Source of the DNA: Alphaproteobacteria bacterium
Lineage (GTDB): Bacteria > Pseudomonadota > Alphaproteobacteria > Geminicoccales > Geminicoccaceae
Reading direction: 5' to 3'
Length of the DNA stretch: 64,000 bases
Assembly: GCA_026982705.1 (NCBI GenBank)
Contig: JALSGP010000002.1
Coordinates: 51,471 to 115,470, forward strand
Part shown: piece after piece, positions 48,694 through 60,057 of the stretch
Numbering within the stretch: the stretch's first letter is position 1
How the letters are laid out: each line of letters opens with the position of its first letter
Notes under the pieces: model-generated
Told to the model about the DNA's origin: nothing
Database searches by the model: none
Seen by the model: the letters and a program-made list of their open reading frames with translations, nothing else
Made by a program: the position numbers and the translations under genes

Positions 48694-50921
48694 CGGGCCG
48701 TGGCTGGCTGCCCCTCCTGCTGTGGCTCCTCTTCGCCCCCCTCGCCGCCGCGGCGGCGGAACCGGACGCGGCGGCGGCCGCGCCCGCCACGGAGCCGGGA
48801 GGCCCACCGGTGCTCACCGAGGCCCAGCGGGCGCGTCTTGAGGCGCTCTTGGCCACCCTTCGCGACGATACCCGCCGCGAGGCCTTCCTCGCCCGTCTGG
48901 AGGCGCTGCTGGCCGCCGACCGGGCGCTGGCCGGCGAGCGGGGCGAGGTGGAACGGGCCGCCCTGACCCTGAGGGAGGCGCTGGAGCGGCGGCTGGACGC
49001 CCTCGGGCGGGTGGTGGACGACCTCGCCCGTCTCGACGAGCAGATCGCCTTCCTCGCGAGCTGGCTGGCGCTGGAATGGCGGACGCCGGAGCGGCGGGCG
49101 CTGTGGCTCGCGGTGGCACGGGAGCTGGGGCTGGCGCTGGCCGCGGGCCTGCTCCTCGCCCTCGCCTGGCAGCGGGCGAGCCGCCCGTGGAGCGGTCCGG
49201 ATCGTGCACGATCCCCCTGGCGCGGGGCCGCCCTCGCCGTCGGCCGCGAGGGGGTGGCCCTCCTCCTCTTCGGCGTCACCGTGCGGCTGGTGCTGGCGCT
49301 GCTGGACGCCCCGCTGTTGGCGCGGGTGGTGGCGCGCGATCTGGTGACCGGCGTCGTCGTCGGCCGCGCGGTGACGGTCCTCGCCCGCGCCCTCCTCGTC
49401 CCGGACGGCGCGGCGCCCCGGCCGCTGCCGCTAGGCGACGACACCGCCCGCGATCTCGTCCGTCGCATCGCCCGGGCCAACGCCGTCTTCGTCTACGGGA
49501 CCACGGCGCTCAGGGTGGCCTACGATCTCGGCCTGCCCTGGACCCTCCACGGCCTCCTCCAGCGGCTGCTCTATCTGGCGGGGCTGCTGGTGCTGCTCGC
49601 CGCCGTCCTCCACTACCGGCGACCGGTGGCGGCACGCCTGTCCGCCTGGAGCGACCGCCTGCCGCCGCGGCTCGCCGGACTGCTGCCCTGGCCGGTCCTC
49701 GCCGAACGCTGGCACCTCCTGGCCGGCGGCCTGCTGGTGGCGGACTATCTGGTCTTCGTGCTGGAGATCCCGGGGGGCTTCGCCTTCCTTTCCACCGCCG
49801 TGGCGGTGACGGTGGCGGCGGCGGTGGCGGCACGGCTCCTGGTGCGGGTCCTCGACCGGCCCCTCGCCCGCGCCGAGGTGGAGGCGGCGCGGGCCGGCGC
49901 GACGCTGCGGCGGCGCTATCTCGCCCTCGCCCGGCGCACCCTCCGGGCGGCGGTGGCGGTGGCGGCGGCACTGGTGGTGCTGCAGGCCTGGGGCATCGGC
50001 ATCCTCGCCTGGTTCACCACGCCCACGGGCACGGCGCTCCTGGCGCGACTCGGCCGCATCCTGCTGGTGGTGGCGGTGAGCGTGGCGCTGGTGGAGACGA
50101 GCAACCTCCTCTTCCGCCGCTGGCTCAGCGCCGAGACGGCGGAGGGGGTGCCGCGGTACGGCGCCCGCGCCCGCACCCTCATGAGCATCGCCCGCAATCT
50201 GGTGATCGTGGTGGTGGCCTTCGTCGCCGGACTGGTGCTGCTGTCGGAGCTCGGCGTCGAGACGGGGCCGCTCCTCGCCGGCGCCGGCATCGTCGGCCTC
50301 GCCATCGGCTTCGGCGCCCAGAAGCTGGTGCAGGACATCATCACCGGCCTCTTCATCCTCATGGGCGACGTGGTGCGGGTGGGCGACGTGGTGGCCCTCG
50401 GCGGCAAGGCCGGGGTGGTGGAGGCCATGTCCATGCGGACGGTGACGCTCAGGGGCTACGACGGTCAGGTCCACGTGGTGCCCTACAGCGCCATCGACAC
50501 CATCAGCAACATGACCAAGGACTTCTCCTACTGGGTGCTGGACATGGGCGTCGCCTACCGGGAAGACGTGGACGCGGTGATGCGGGTGATGCGCGAGGTG
50601 GACGCCGAGATGCGACGGGAGTGGCCATGGCGGCGCGACATGCTGGAGCCCATCGACATCGCCGGCCTCGACCGTTTCGACGACTCGGCGGTGGTGATCA
50701 AGGCGCGCCTCAAGACGGTGCCCGGCCGGCAGTGGGCGGTGGGGCGCGAGTTCCAGCGCCGTCTCAAGAAGCGCTTCGACGAGCTGGGCATCGAGATCCC
50801 CTTCCCCCATCGGACCCTCTACTTCGGCACCGACCGCGAGGGCCGCGCCCCGCCCGTGTTCGTGCGCCTGCAGCGGGACGGCGATGTGCCCGCGGACCCC
50901 TCCGCCTCGCCCTCCTCCTGA
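48690..50921 (+). CDS. MscS-family mechanosensitive channel
   Basis: A 743-residue inner-membrane channel that opens under membrane tension to release solutes. It has a signal-like N-terminus (ending AAAAAEPD near 26), a periplasmic coiled coil to about residue 125, about nine further hydrophobic segments, and the MscS core. The pore helix region is GAGIVGLAIGFGAQKLVQDI near 535, and the beta domain starts at GDVVALGGKAGVVE. The size and extra segments match the YbiO/moderate-conductance group rather than small MscS. The ATG overlaps the stop of the gene before it (ATGA). Confidence 0.9.
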   Translation: MTGRGWLPLLLWLLFAPLAAAAAEPDAAAAAPATEPGGPPVLTEAQRARLEALLATLRDDTRREAFLARLEALLAADRALAGERGEVERAALTLREALERRLDALGRVVDDLARLDEQIAFLASWLALEWRTPERRALWLAVARELGLALAAGLLLALAWQRASRPWSGPDRARSPWRGAALAVGREGVALLLFGVTVRLVLALLDAPLLARVVARDLVTGVVVGRAVTVLARALLVPDGAAPRPLPLGDDTARDLVRRIARANAVFVYGTTALRVAYDLGLPWTLHGLLQRLLYLAGLLVLLAAVLHYRRPVAARLSAWSDRLPPRLAGLLPWPVLAERWHLLAGGLLVADYLVFVLEIPGGFAFLSTAVAVTVAAAVAARLLVRVLDRPLARAEVEAARAGATLRRRYLALARRTLRAAVAVAAALVVLQAWGIGILAWFTTPTGTALLARLGRILLVVAVSVALVETSNLLFRRWLSAETAEGVPRYGARARTLMSIARNLVIVVVAFVAGLVLLSELGVETGPLLAGAGIVGLAIGFGAQKLVQDIITGLFILMGDVVRVGDVVALGGKAGVVEAMSMRTVTLRGYDGQVHVVPYSAIDTISNMTKDFSYWVLDMGVAYREDVDAVMRVMREVDAEMRREWPWRRDMLEPIDIAGLDRFDDSAVVIKARLKTVPGRQWAVGREFQRRLKKRFDELGIEIPFPHRTLYFGTDREGRAPPVFVRLQRDGDVPADPSASPSS

Positions 50922-52717
50922 TCCTGCTCCCGCTGCTCGCCGCCTGCGCCACGGCGCCGCCGGCCGCGGTCCCGGAGCCCCGCGGCGCCGCCCGGTCCGG
51001 TGTGCCCTATACCGTGGCCTTCACCGTCCGCGGCGGTCACCCCGGTCTCGCGGCCCGGCTGCGGGAGGTCGCGGAGAGCGCGGCCGGCATCGACCGCCCG
51101 CCCGCCAACCGTCTGCGGCTTCGCCGCCGCGCCGAGGCCGACCTGCCACGACTGCAACGGCTCCTGCGCGCCGAGGGCTACTATGCGGCCCGGGTGACGG
51201 TGGCGCTGGAGCCGCCGGAGGAACGGGGCGGACCCTGGCGGGTGCACTTCCGGGTCGAGGCCGGCCCCCGCTACCGTCTGGGTCCCGTCCGGATCCGGAT
51301 GGAGGGGGAGACCGGCGGCTTCACCGCGCCCGATCCGGCCGTCCTCGGTCTCCTTCCGGGCGCACCGGCGCGGGCGGAGACGGTGCTCGCCGCCGAGCGG
51401 CGCCTGCTGGAGCGGGCCCGCCGCCGCGGCCACGCCTTCGCCCGTCTCGGCCCGCGGCGGGTGGTGGTGGACCACCGCACCCGCACCATGGAGGTGACGC
51501 TGCGGCTCGCGCCGGGCCCGCGGGCCCGCCTCGCGCGTCCGCGCGTCACCGGTCTCGACGGAGCGGTGGACGAGGACTGGGTGCGCCGCCGCCTCGGCCT
51601 CGACGAGGGCGATCCCTACGCCCCCGAACGCATCGCCCGGGCCCGCCGGCGGCTGGTGGAGACCGGTCTCTTCGCGCTGGTGCGCATCCACACCGGTGAC
51701 GCGCCTGACCGGGCCGGGCGGGTGCCGGTGCTGGTGGAGCTGGTGCCGCGCCGTTTCCGCACCCTCGGCGGGGCGGTGGGCTGGCACAGCGACGAGAGCC
51801 CGCGTCTCCGGGCCTTCTGGGAACACCGCAATCTCCTCGGCGCCGGCGAACGGCTGCGGCTGGAGACCCGCCTCGCGCGTCCGCGGCGTGAGCTCACCGC
51901 GGCCTTCACCAAGCCCGACGTCGGTCGCCTCGGCCGCGATCTGGTGGCCGAGGGCGCCTGGACGGTGGAGGATGCCGACACCTACACCAGCCGCGGTCTC
52001 ACCCTCTCCCTCGGCCTCCGCCAGCCCCTCTCGCGTCGCTGGACCGCCACCCTCGGCCTGCGCGCCCGCATCGCCCGGGTGCGCGAGCGCGGCCGGCGGG
52101 ATGCCACGGCTCCGCTGGCGCTGCCGCTGCTGGTGACGGGCGACGTCACCGACGATCCCCTCGACCCCGCACGCGGCTATCGCCTCGACCTCGCCCTCAC
52201 CCCGACGCTGGATGCCGCCGATCCCGACCTCCGCTTCCTGCGCCTACGGCTGCGCCACACCCGCTATCTGCGCCTCGCCCGGAACCCGCGTACGGTGCTG
52301 GCGCTGCGCCTCGCCGCCGGCACTCTGCTCGGAGCCGAGCGCGACCGCATCCCCGCCGACGAGCGCTTCTACGCCGGCGGCGGCGGCTCGGTGCGCGGCA
52401 TCCCCTTCCAGCGGGCCGGCCCGCTGGTCCGGGGCCACGAACCGCTGGGTGGCCGCGCCCTCCTGGAGGGATCGGCGGAACTGCGGCTGCGGGTGGCGGC
52501 GCGGCTGGAGCTCGCCGGCTTCGTGGACGCCGGCACCGTCTTCACGGCGTCCCTGCCGGATCCTTCCGAACGCCGTCCCCGCGTGGGCGCGGGGGTGGGC
52601 GTGCGCTATCTGAGCCCGGTGGGACCGATCCGGCTCGATCTGGCGGTGCCGGTGGATCGCGATCCGGCGGTGGACGATCCCTTCCAGCTCTACCTCGGAC
52701 TCGGTCAGCCCTTCTGA
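50884..52717 (+). CDS. tamA: TamA-like BamA-family outer-membrane protein; start region frameshifted
   Basis: About 610 residues: POTRA domains (about 35-280), then a 16-strand beta-barrel ending in phenylalanine (LYLGLGQPF). It pairs with tamB downstream and should help place outer-membrane proteins. The main frame has no usual start codon before the signal sequence. The ATG at 50884 is one base out of frame. Removing one C from the CCCC run at 50897-50900 gives MCPRTLRLALLLILLPLLAAC, a perfect export signal. I read this as a sequencing or assembly indel, or a true frameshift. The signal would end in a lipobox (LAAC), unusual for TamA. A GTG at 51002 would give a protein without a signal. 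Confidence 0.8.
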
Positions 52718-52734
52718 ACGGCGGAGAGGCGGCG

Positions 52735-55700
52735 GTGCGACGGATGCTCGGGGTGACGCTGTGGCTCGTGGCCCTGGTGACGGGCCTGGCCGCCGCCGTC
52801 TTCGCCTGGGCGCAGACGGAGGGCGGCCGCCATCGCCTCGCCCGCCTCGCCGAGGCCCGTCTCGCCGAGGCCGGCACCCCCGCCGAGATCGAGGGCCTCG
52901 CGGGGCTGCTGCCCTTCGACATGCGGGTGGGCCGGATCCGTCTCGCCGACGAGGGCGGCACCTGGCTGGAGGCGGAGGCGGTGCGTCTCGCCCTCGATCC
53001 GCTGGCACTGCTGGGCGGGACCCTCCGCATCACCGAGCTCTCGGCCGAGCGTCTGGCCCTCGCCCGTCCTCCCGCCGGCGGCTCCGGGACGGGCGCGGGG
53101 GCGGCGTTCGATCCCCGCGCCTGGACGCTGCCCGAGCGCCTGCCGACGGTGTCGGTGGAACGGCTGCGGGTGGCGCGGCTGGAGCTCCCCGATGCCCGCG
53201 CCGGCGGCGGGGCGGTGCTGCGGCTCGAGGGCCGCTGGAGCGTCGACGACGGCGGCCGGAAGGGAGAGGGGGCCCTGGATGCGGTGCGTCTCGATCGCGA
53301 GGGGACCTCGGCCCGGCTCGCCGCCATCCTGGACCTCGCCGGACGCCGCATCGATCTCGCCGCCGATCTGGACGACGCCACGGGGCTCGTGGGGGCCTGG
53401 CTGGGCCGCCCGGGAGTGGCGCGGGTGCGCTTCCACCTGGAGGTGCGGGGTCCGCCCGAGGACCTGCGTGGCCGGCTGGTGCTCGACGCCCCGGGCCTCG
53501 CCGAGGCGCGGGCGACGCTCACCCTCGCCCTCGGGACCACGCCCGCCCTCGCCCTCGAAGGGCGTCTGGAGCCGGCGCCGGAGGCCCTGCCGCCGGCCCT
53601 GCGGGGACCGCTGGGCGCACCGCTCGCCCTCGCCGTCGATCTGCGCGGCCTCGGCCCCGGCCGCTTCCGCCTGGCGCGGCTTTCCCTGGAGAGCGCCGTC
53701 GCCCGCGCCGAGGGCGCGGGCGAACTCGATGCCACGGCCGGCCGCATCGCCGGCCGCGTCACCGTCGCCGTACCGGATCTCGCGGCACTGAGTCCGCTCT
53801 CGGGTCGCGCCCTCGGGGGTGCCCTCGATCTCGTCCTGGAAGGCGGCGGGGAGAACCGGGCGGTCCTCACCGTCACGGGCCGTGATCTGCACTTCGATGC
53901 GCTGACGGCGGCACGCCTCGACGGGCGCTTCGATCTCGGCCTCGTGGCCGCGCAGGGGCGCTTCGCCGCCCTCGACGTGACGGGCGGACTCGCCGCCCGT
54001 GCCCTCGCCCTCGCCGGCCGCTCCCTCGCTCCGGATCCCGATCTCGATCTCGACGTGCGGATCAGGGTACCGGTGAGAGGGGACGTCGACGTCGAGAAGT
54101 TCGTCCTCACCGGGCGAGGGCTGCGGCTGGAGCTGGCCGGCGGGCTCGCCCGCGATCTCGCCGGTGGCCGCCTGCGGCTGCGCGCCGTCCTCTCCGATCT
54201 CGCCGCCCTCGGCGGGGTCCTGGACGTGCCGGAAGGCGCGGTCCTCTCCGCGGGGAGCGCCGAGCTCGCAGGCGAGCTGCGGGCGGCGGCGGGCTGGCGT
54301 CGCCTCGAGGTCCCCTTCCGGCTCACCCTCACCGATCCGGTCCCGGCCGATCCGCGGCTGGCCGCGGTGCTGGGCCCCGCGCCGCGGCTCGCCGCCGTCG
54401 TGCGGCGGGAGGGAACGCGCCTTGGGCTGGAGGATCTCGATCTCGCCCTGGCGGTGGGTCGCGTGCGCGGCACCCTCGCCCTGGACGGGGAGGACGATGC
54501 CCTCTCCGGCCGACTGCGAATCACCGTCCCCGACCCGGCGCCGCTCGCCCCGCTCCTGGGCGTTTCCCTCGCCGGGACCCTCGAGGGGGAGCTCAGGGTG
54601 GCCGGAAGCCTCGCCCGGCCCGAACTCCGCCTGACGGCCGGGGGCGAGACCCTCGCGATCGGCGGCTTCCCGCTGGCGCGGGCGCGGCTGGAGGCGACGT
54701 TGGGGCGGGAGGACGCGGGCATCACGGGACGGCTCGCGCTGGAGCTGGACCGCGGCGGGGCGCCGCTCCATCTCACCGCGGGCGGACGCCTCGCGGGCCC
54801 GCGTCTCTCGCTCCGGGACCTCGCCCTCGAGGGTCCCGGCGGGCTCCGGGGACGGGGCACCTTCGCCTGGGACCTCGCGGCCGGCACGGGCGCGGGGCGG
54901 CTCGCCCTCGCCGTCGCCGACCTTGCCGCCCTCCGTCCCTGGCACGCGCAGGACCTCGGCGGTGGTGGCGAGCTGGAGTTCGTCCTCACCGAAGCCGAAG
55001 GGCGCCCGCGGGTAGGGCTGGAGGCGGCGTTCGCGGAGCTGGTCCGCGGCGATCTGCGCGTCGGCCAGCTGACCCTGCAGGCGACGGTGGACGAACCCTT
55101 CCTCCGGCCCATGGCGGAGGTCCGGATCGGTCTCGTCGGGCTCGCCCGCCCCGGTCTCGCCGTCGCCACCGCCGCGCTCGACCTCACGGGGCCGCCCGAC
55201 CGGCTCGCCTGGCGCATGGAGGCCGAGGGACACGCGCGGGAGCCCTTCGCCCTCACCGCCACCGGCACCCTCGCCCCACGACCGCCGGCCCTCGAGCTGA
55301 CGGTGGCGGAGCTCGCCGGCCGGTGGGGGACGCGGCCGCTGCGCCTGCGTCGCCCCCTCGTGGCCCATCTCGAGAGGGGGATCCTGGAGATCCCGGAGAT
55401 CGATGTGGAGCTGGGGGAGGCCGACGTGCGGGGCGGTCTCCTCGTCGCACCGGACCGCACCTTCGCCCGCCTCGAGGCCCGGGGACCGCTGGCCCTGTTC
55501 GCCGCGCTCGGCGGACCGCCGCTCGCCGGCACGCTGCGGCTGGAGGCCCGGCTCGACGGCCCCCGCGATGCGCCCCGCGGCACCCTGCGCCTGCGGGTGA
55601 GCGGCCTGCGCCCGACCGATCCCCTCCTCGCCGATCTGCCGTCGGCGGATCTCGCACTCGACGCCGGTCTCGAGGGCGACGTCCTCCGCCTCGACGGTCT

Positions 55701-57078
55701 CTTCACCGAGCGTGACGGCGGACGAGCGCGCCTCGTCGGTCGGCTGCCGCTCCGCTTCGATCCGGCGGGCCTCCCCCAGCTCGCCGCCGACGGCGCCCTC
55801 CGTCTGGAGGCGGAGGCGAATGCCCGCCTCGCCCTGCTCACGGCCCTGCTGGGCCGCGACGACGTGGTGGCGGAGGGGCGCGCCGTCCTGCGTCTGCGGG
55901 TGGACGGAAGCCCGGCGGCTCCCCGGCTCTCCGGGACGCTCCGGCTCGTGGAGGGGCGGCTCGAGGAGGCCCGGAGCGGCCTGCTGCTCACGGATCTGCG
56001 CCTGGATGCCACCGCCTCCGACGGGACCCTCACCGTCCGTGAACTGGCGGCCCGGGACGGCGGCGACGGCCGTCTGCGCCTCGCCGGCACCGCCGATGTG
56101 ACCACCGGTGGCTATCGCTTCGACCTCGAGGCCCGCGACTTCCGCCTGTTCGACAACGCCCTCGGGCGGGCGGTGGTGGACGCGGATCTCCGCCTCGTCG
56201 GCGACGGCGGGACGCTCGCCGTCACCGGCGACGTCGAGGTGGGACGCGCGGTCTTCGACCTCTCGCGCTTGGAGGGCGGCGCGACGATCCCCGATCTGCC
56301 GGTGCTGGAGCGCACCCGCGACGGCCGTCTCCTGGGCCCCCGCAGCGAGGTGACGCCGGCGGCGGGGCGCCGCTCCTTCCGGCTGGTCCACGACATCCGG
56401 GTGCGGGCACCCGGCCGGGTGTTCGTGCGCGGGCGCGGTCTCGAGAGCGAGTGGCGGGGAGAGCTCGTGGTGACGGGATCCCCGCCGCGGGTCGCGCTGA
56501 CCGGTGCCCTCACGCTGGTCCGTGGCCATCTCGACTTCCTCGGTCGCCGCCTGCGGCTGGAGGCGGGGGAGCTGCGCTTTTTGGGCGCGCTGCCGCCGGA
56601 GCCGGAGCTGCGGGTACGGGCGGTGGCGGAGGCCGAGGGGGTACGGGCGGTGGTCGCGGTCACGGGTCCGCTGCGGGCGCCCGAGGTGACGCTCGCCAGC
56701 GAACCGGTACTGCCGCCCGACGAGATCCTCGCCCGCCTGCTGTTCGGCCGCGCCCGCGGCGAGCTCACCCCCGTCCAGGGTCTCCGCCTCGCCGCCGCCC
56801 TGGAACGCCTGCGGGGCGGCGGTCTCGATCCGGTGGGCGGGGTGCGCGACATCCTCGGGCTCGACGTGCTGGAGGTGGGCGGCGAGGATCCCGGCACCGC
56901 CACCCTCACCGCCGGCAAATACGTGGCGGACGACGTCTATCTGGAGGTCCGCCAGAGCCTCGCCACCGGCGAGACCGGGGCGCGGGTGGAGGTGGAACTG
57001 GGGCCACGGCTCGATCTCGGGGCCGAGACCGGCCCCGCCGGCAGCGGCGTGGAGCTGGAATGGCGCTACGACTACTGA
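52735..57078 (+). CDS. tamB: Translocation and assembly module protein TamB
   Basis: A 1447-residue AsmA-like protein, anchored by one N-terminal membrane segment ([20 protein letters not shown]). It spans the periplasm as a long beta structure that works with TamA and in phospholipid transport. Most of its length is repeated beta-strand sequence rich in Leu, Arg, Gly and Ala. The C-terminal DUF490 domain carries [20 protein letters not shown], then [18 protein letters not shown] and the end [10 protein letters not shown]. It has a GTG start with GGAGAGGCGG before it, 17 bases after tamA. Its stop overlaps the next ATG (TGATG). Confidence 0.93.
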   Translation: MRRMLGVTLWLVALVTGLAAAVFAWAQTEGGRHRLARLAEARLAEAGTPAEIEGLAGLLPFDMRVGRIRLADEGGTWLEAEAVRLALDPLALLGGTLRITELSAERLALARPPAGGSGTGAGAAFDPRAWTLPERLPTVSVERLRVARLELPDARAGGGAVLRLEGRWSVDDGGRKGEGALDAVRLDREGTSARLAAILDLAGRRIDLAADLDDATGLVGAWLGRPGVARVRFHLEVRGPPEDLRGRLVLDAPGLAEARATLTLALGTTPALALEGRLEPAPEALPPALRGPLGAPLALAVDLRGLGPGRFRLARLSLESAVARAEGAGELDATAGRIAGRVTVAVPDLAALSPLSGRALGGALDLVLEGGGENRAVLTVTGRDLHFDALTAARLDGRFDLGLVAAQGRFAALDVTGGLAARALALAGRSLAPDPDLDLDVRIRVPVRGDVDVEKFVLTGRGLRLELAGGLARDLAGGRLRLRAVLSDLAALGGVLDVPEGAVLSAGSAELAGELRAAAGWRRLEVPFRLTLTDPVPADPRLAAVLGPAPRLAAVVRREGTRLGLEDLDLALAVGRVRGTLALDGEDDALSGRLRITVPDPAPLAPLLGVSLAGTLEGELRVAGSLARPELRLTAGGETLAIGGFPLARARLEATLGREDAGITGRLALELDRGGAPLHLTAGGRLAGPRLSLRDLALEGPGGLRGRGTFAWDLAAGTGAGRLALAVADLAALRPWHAQDLGGGGELEFVLTEAEGRPRVGLEAAFAELVRGDLRVGQLTLQATVDEPFLRPMAEVRIGLVGLARPGLAVATAALDLTGPPDRLAWRMEAEGHAREPFALTATGTLAPRPPALELTVAELAGRWGTRPLRLRRPLVAHLERGILEIPEIDVELGEADVRGGLLVAPDRTFARLEARGPLALFAALGGPPLAGTLRLEARLDGPRDAPRGTLRLRVSGLRPTDPLLADLPSADLALDAGLEGDVLRLDGLFTERDGGRARLVGRLPLRFDPAGLPQLAADGALRLEAEANARLALLTALLGRDDVVAEGRAVLRLRVDGSPAAPRLSGTLRLVEGRLEEARSGLLLTDLRLDATASDGTLTVRELAARDGGDGRLRLAGTADVTTGGYRFDLEARDFRLFDNALGRAVVDADLRLVGDGGTLAVTGDVEVGRAVFDLSRLEGGATIPDLPVLERTRDGRLLGPRSEVTPAAGRRSFRLVHDIRVRAPGRVFVRGRGLESEWRGELVVTGSPPRVALTGALTLVRGHLDFLGRRLRLEAGELRFLGALPPEPELRVRAVAEAEGVRAVVAVTGPLRAPEVTLASEPVLPPDEILARLLFGRARGELTPVQGLRLAAALERLRGGGLDPVGGVRDILGLDVLEVGGEDPGTATLTAGKYVADDVYLEVRQSLATGETGARVEVELGPRLDLGAETGPAGSGVELEWRYDY

Positions 57079-57902
57079 TGCGGGATCGGCGCGGGCCGCG
57101 GGCGGAGGCGGAAGGGCCCACCTTCGGCACGCCCTTCGACCTCAATCTGGTGGGCGTCCTCACCCTCGCCGACAAGGAGATCCGCCGCTTCCTCAAGGTG
57201 CCGGCCCAGACCCTGCTGGCGCCCCTGGTCAACGCCTCCCTGTTCCTCGCCGTCTTCGCCTTCGCCCTGGGCCGCGCCGACCGCACGGTGGGCGATCTCC
57301 CCTATCTCGCCTTCCTCGCCCCCGGCCTCGTCATGATGTCGGTGATCCAGAACGCCTTCGCCAACACCTCCTCCTCGCTGGTGATCGCCAAGATCCAGGG
57401 CAACATCGTCGACTATCTCATGCCGCCCCTCTCGCCGGGCGAACTGCTGGTGGGCTTCGTCGCCGGCGGCGTGGCACGGGGCCTGCTGGTGGCCCTCTGC
57501 ACCGGCGTGCTGCTGCCGTTCCTGCTGCCGCTCGGGGAGATCCACTGGCCGCTGGCGCTGCTCTACCTGCTGCTGGCGTCGGTGGGGCTCGCCACCGCCG
57601 GCGTGCTGGCCGGGCTGTGGGCCGACAAGTTCGACCAGCTCGCCGCCGTCACCAACTTCGCCGTGGTCCCCCTCTCCTTCCTCTCCGGGACCTTCTACAG
57701 CGTGGCGGTGCTGCCCGAACCCCTGGCCCTCCTCGCCCACCTGGATCCCTTCTTCTACATGATCGACGGCTTCCGCTACGCGTTGACGGGCCATGCCGAC
57801 GGTGCCATCTGGATCGGCGTTCCCGCGCTGGTGCTCGTCGACGCGGGCCTCTGGCTCTGGGCACTCCACCTGCTGCGCTCCGGCTGGAAACTCAGGGCCT
57901 GA
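57078..57902 (+). CDS. ABC-2 type transporter permease
   Basis: A 274-residue inner-membrane permease with six hydrophobic segments and the ABC-2 fold used for export of drugs or polysaccharides. Marks are [20 protein letters not shown] near residue 30, [17 protein letters not shown] near 78 and the C-terminal [17 protein letters not shown] followed by [16 protein letters not shown] chose the ATG forming TGATG with the tamB stop; an ATG six codons earlier also exists. No ATP-binding gene is adjacent, so its partner and substrate are unknown. Confidence 0.85.
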   Translation: MRDRRGPRAEAEGPTFGTPFDLNLVGVLTLADKEIRRFLKVPAQTLLAPLVNASLFLAVFAFALGRADRTVGDLPYLAFLAPGLVMMSVIQNAFANTSSSLVIAKIQGNIVDYLMPPLSPGELLVGFVAGGVARGLLVALCTGVLLPFLLPLGEIHWPLALLYLLLASVGLATAGVLAGLWADKFDQLAAVTNFAVVPLSFLSGTFYSVAVLPEPLALLAHLDPFFYMIDGFRYALTGHADGAIWIGVPALVLVDAGLWLWALHLLRSGWKLRA

Positions 57903-57952
57903 GCGCGCCGGCACACCCTTCCGGACCGTCCCGAACCCTCGATGAGGCGGAC

Positions 57953-59137
57953 ATGCCGAGGCATCCCGACTTCCCGGTCCTGCTGCCGGTCTACAACCGG
58001 CTGGAGGTGGCCTTCGCCCGCGGCGAGGGGGTGTGGCTGTGGGACACGGAGGGACGTCGCTATCTCGACTTCGCCGCCGGCATCGCCGTCGACGCCCTGG
58101 GGCACGCCCATCCGCGGCTGGTGGAGGTGCTGTGCGCCCAGGCGCGGCGCCTGTGGCACGTCTCCAATCTCTACCGGATCCCGGAGCTGGAGCGGCTCGC
58201 GGAGCGTCTCGTGGCCCACACCTTCGCCGAGACGGTCTTCGTCTGCAATTCCGGTGCCGAGGCGGTGGAGGCGGCCATCAAGACGGCCCGCCGCCACCAC
58301 CATGCCCGCGGCCGTCCGCGCCCCCGCATCGTCACCTTCGAGGGCGCCTTCCACGGCCGCACCCTCGCCACCGTCTCGGCCGCCGGCGGCGAGCGCCTCA
58401 CCGCCGGCTTCGAGCCGCTGCTGGAGGGCTTCGACCGCGTCCCCTTCGGCGATCTCGCCGCCGTGGAGGCGGCCGTCGGTCCCGACACCGGCGCCGTGCT
58501 GATCGAGCCGGTGCAGGGCGAGGGCGGCGTGCGCCCGGCCGATCCCGCTTTCCTGCGGGGGCTGCGCGCCCTCTGCGACCGCCACGGCCTGCTGCTGATC
58601 CTCGACGAGGTGCAGTGCGGCATGGGCCGCACCGGCCATCTCCTCGCCTACGAGGCGGCGGGGGTGCGGCCGGACATCGTGGCCCTCGCCAAGGGGCTGG
58701 GCGGCGGCTTCCCCATCGGCGCCATGCTCGCCACCGCCGAGGCGGCCGCCGGCATGACGCCCGGCACCCACGGCTCCACCTTCGGCGGCAATCCCCTCGC
58801 CTGCGCGGTGGCCGACGCGGTGGTGGAGACGCTCACCGCCCCGGGCTTCCTCAAGGGCGTGCGCGCCCGTGCCGCCGAGCTGCACGCCGGGCTCGCCCGG
58901 CTCCGCGCCCGCTATCCGGAGGAGCTGCTGGAGGTGCGGGGCGTCGGACTGATGGTGGGCCTGCGCACCCGGACCCCCAACACCGAGGTGGCGGCGCGGC
59001 TGCGGGCGTGGGGGATGCTGACGGTCCCCGCCGGCGACAATGTGGTGCGCCTGTTGCCGCCGCTGGTGGTGGAGCCGGAACACATCCGCCTCGCCCTCGA
59101 CACGCTGGACAAGGTCTTCGCGGAGCTGACCCCGTGA
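57953..59137 (+). CDS. argD: Acetylornithine aminotransferase
   Basis: A 394-residue PLP enzyme of arginine (and possibly lysine) synthesis. It shows [20 protein letters not shown] near residue 25, [19 protein letters not shown] near 98, [17 protein letters not shown] near 205, and the PLP lysine in [15 protein letters not shown] near 243. [14 protein letters not shown] is typical of ArgD. It is the first gene of an argD-argF-hslO run and overlaps argF by GTGA. Confidence 0.95.
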   Translation: MPRHPDFPVLLPVYNRLEVAFARGEGVWLWDTEGRRYLDFAAGIAVDALGHAHPRLVEVLCAQARRLWHVSNLYRIPELERLAERLVAHTFAETVFVCNSGAEAVEAAIKTARRHHHARGRPRPRIVTFEGAFHGRTLATVSAAGGERLTAGFEPLLEGFDRVPFGDLAAVEAAVGPDTGAVLIEPVQGEGGVRPADPAFLRGLRALCDRHGLLLILDEVQCGMGRTGHLLAYEAAGVRPDIVALAKGLGGGFPIGAMLATAEAAAGMTPGTHGSTFGGNPLACAVADAVVETLTAPGFLKGVRARAAELHAGLARLRARYPEELLEVRGVGLMVGLRTRTPNTEVAARLRAWGMLTVPAGDNVVRLLPPLVVEPEHIRLALDTLDKVFAELTP

Positions 59138-60057
59138 GCGAGCCCCGCCACTTCCTCGACCTCGACCGTCTGTCCACCGGGGAGCTGCGCCGCATCCTCG
59201 ACCATGCCCGCGCCCTCAAGGCCGGTGCACCCGGCCGTGCGCTGGCGGGACGGACGCTCGCCATGATCTTCGAGAAGCCGTCCACCCGCACCCGCGTCTC
59301 CTTCGAGGTGGCGGCCCAGCAGCTCGGCGGTCACGCCGTGGTGCTGAACGCCCGCGACATGCAGCTCGGCCGCGGCGAGACCATCGCCGATACCGCCCGC
59401 GTGCTCTCCCGTTACGTCCACGCCATCACCCTCCGCACCGACCACCACGCCAAGCTGCTGGAGCTCGCGGCCCACGCCACGGTGCCGGTGATCAACGCCC
59501 TCACCGACGCGAGCCATCCCTGCCAGATCCTCGCCGACGTGCTCACCTTCGAGGAGCACCGCGGGCCCGTCGCCGGCCGCATCGTGGCCTGGGTGGGGGA
59601 CTTCAACAACGTGGCCCGGAGCTGGGTCCACGCCGCCATGCGCCTCGGCTGCATCCTCCACGTCGCCTGTCCGCCGGAGCTGACGCCCGAGCCGGAGCTG
59701 CTGGCGCGGGCGCGGGCCGAGGGGGCGCGGGTCGAGGTGTTCGCCGAGCCCGCGGCGGCGGTGCGCGGCGCCCATCTGGTGGTGACGGACACCTGGGTGT
59801 CCATGGGCGATGCCGACGGCGCGCGCAAGCGCCGGCTGCTGGAGCCCTACCGGGTCGACGCGCGGCTGATGGAGCTCGCGGCCGCGGACGCGCTCTTCAT
59901 GCACTGTCTGCCGGCCCATCGCGGCGAGGAGGTGACGGCGGAGGTGATCGACGGTCCGCGGTCGGTGGTGTTCGACGAGGCCGAGAACCGCCTCCACGTC
60001 CAGAAGGCCATCCTCGCCTGGTGTCTCGGGGAGATCGGGGCGGACCCGATGCCATGA
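59134..60057 (+). CDS. argF: Ornithine carbamoyltransferase
   Basis: A 307-residue cytoplasmic enzyme that makes citrulline from ornithine and carbamoyl phosphate. The carbamoyl-phosphate loop is [15 protein letters not shown] near residue 50. [11 protein letters not shown] lies near 130 and the ornithine-site [11 protein letters not shown] near 260. The GTG start overlaps the argD stop, and the hslO ATG overlaps its own stop, so all three genes are translationally coupled. Confidence 0.97.
   Translation: MSEPRHFLDLDRLSTGELRRILDHARALKAGAPGRALAGRTLAMIFEKPSTRTRVSFEVAAQQLGGHAVVLNARDMQLGRGETIADTARVLSRYVHAITLRTDHHAKLLELAAHATVPVINALTDASHPCQILADVLTFEEHRGPVAGRIVAWVGDFNNVARSWVHAAMRLGCILHVACPPELTPEPELLARARAEGARVEVFAEPAAAVRGAHLVVTDTWVSMGDADGARKRRLLEPYRVDARLMELAAADALFMHCLPAHRGEEVTAEVIDGPRSVVFDEAENRLHVQKAILAWCLGEIGADPMP

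Noticed and set aside
52542..56529. Two minus-strand open frames of over 1100 codons opposite tamB
   Set aside because: Arg/Ser/Pro- or Glu/Gly-rich translations with no domain. The plus-strand TamB frame is clearly the coding one.
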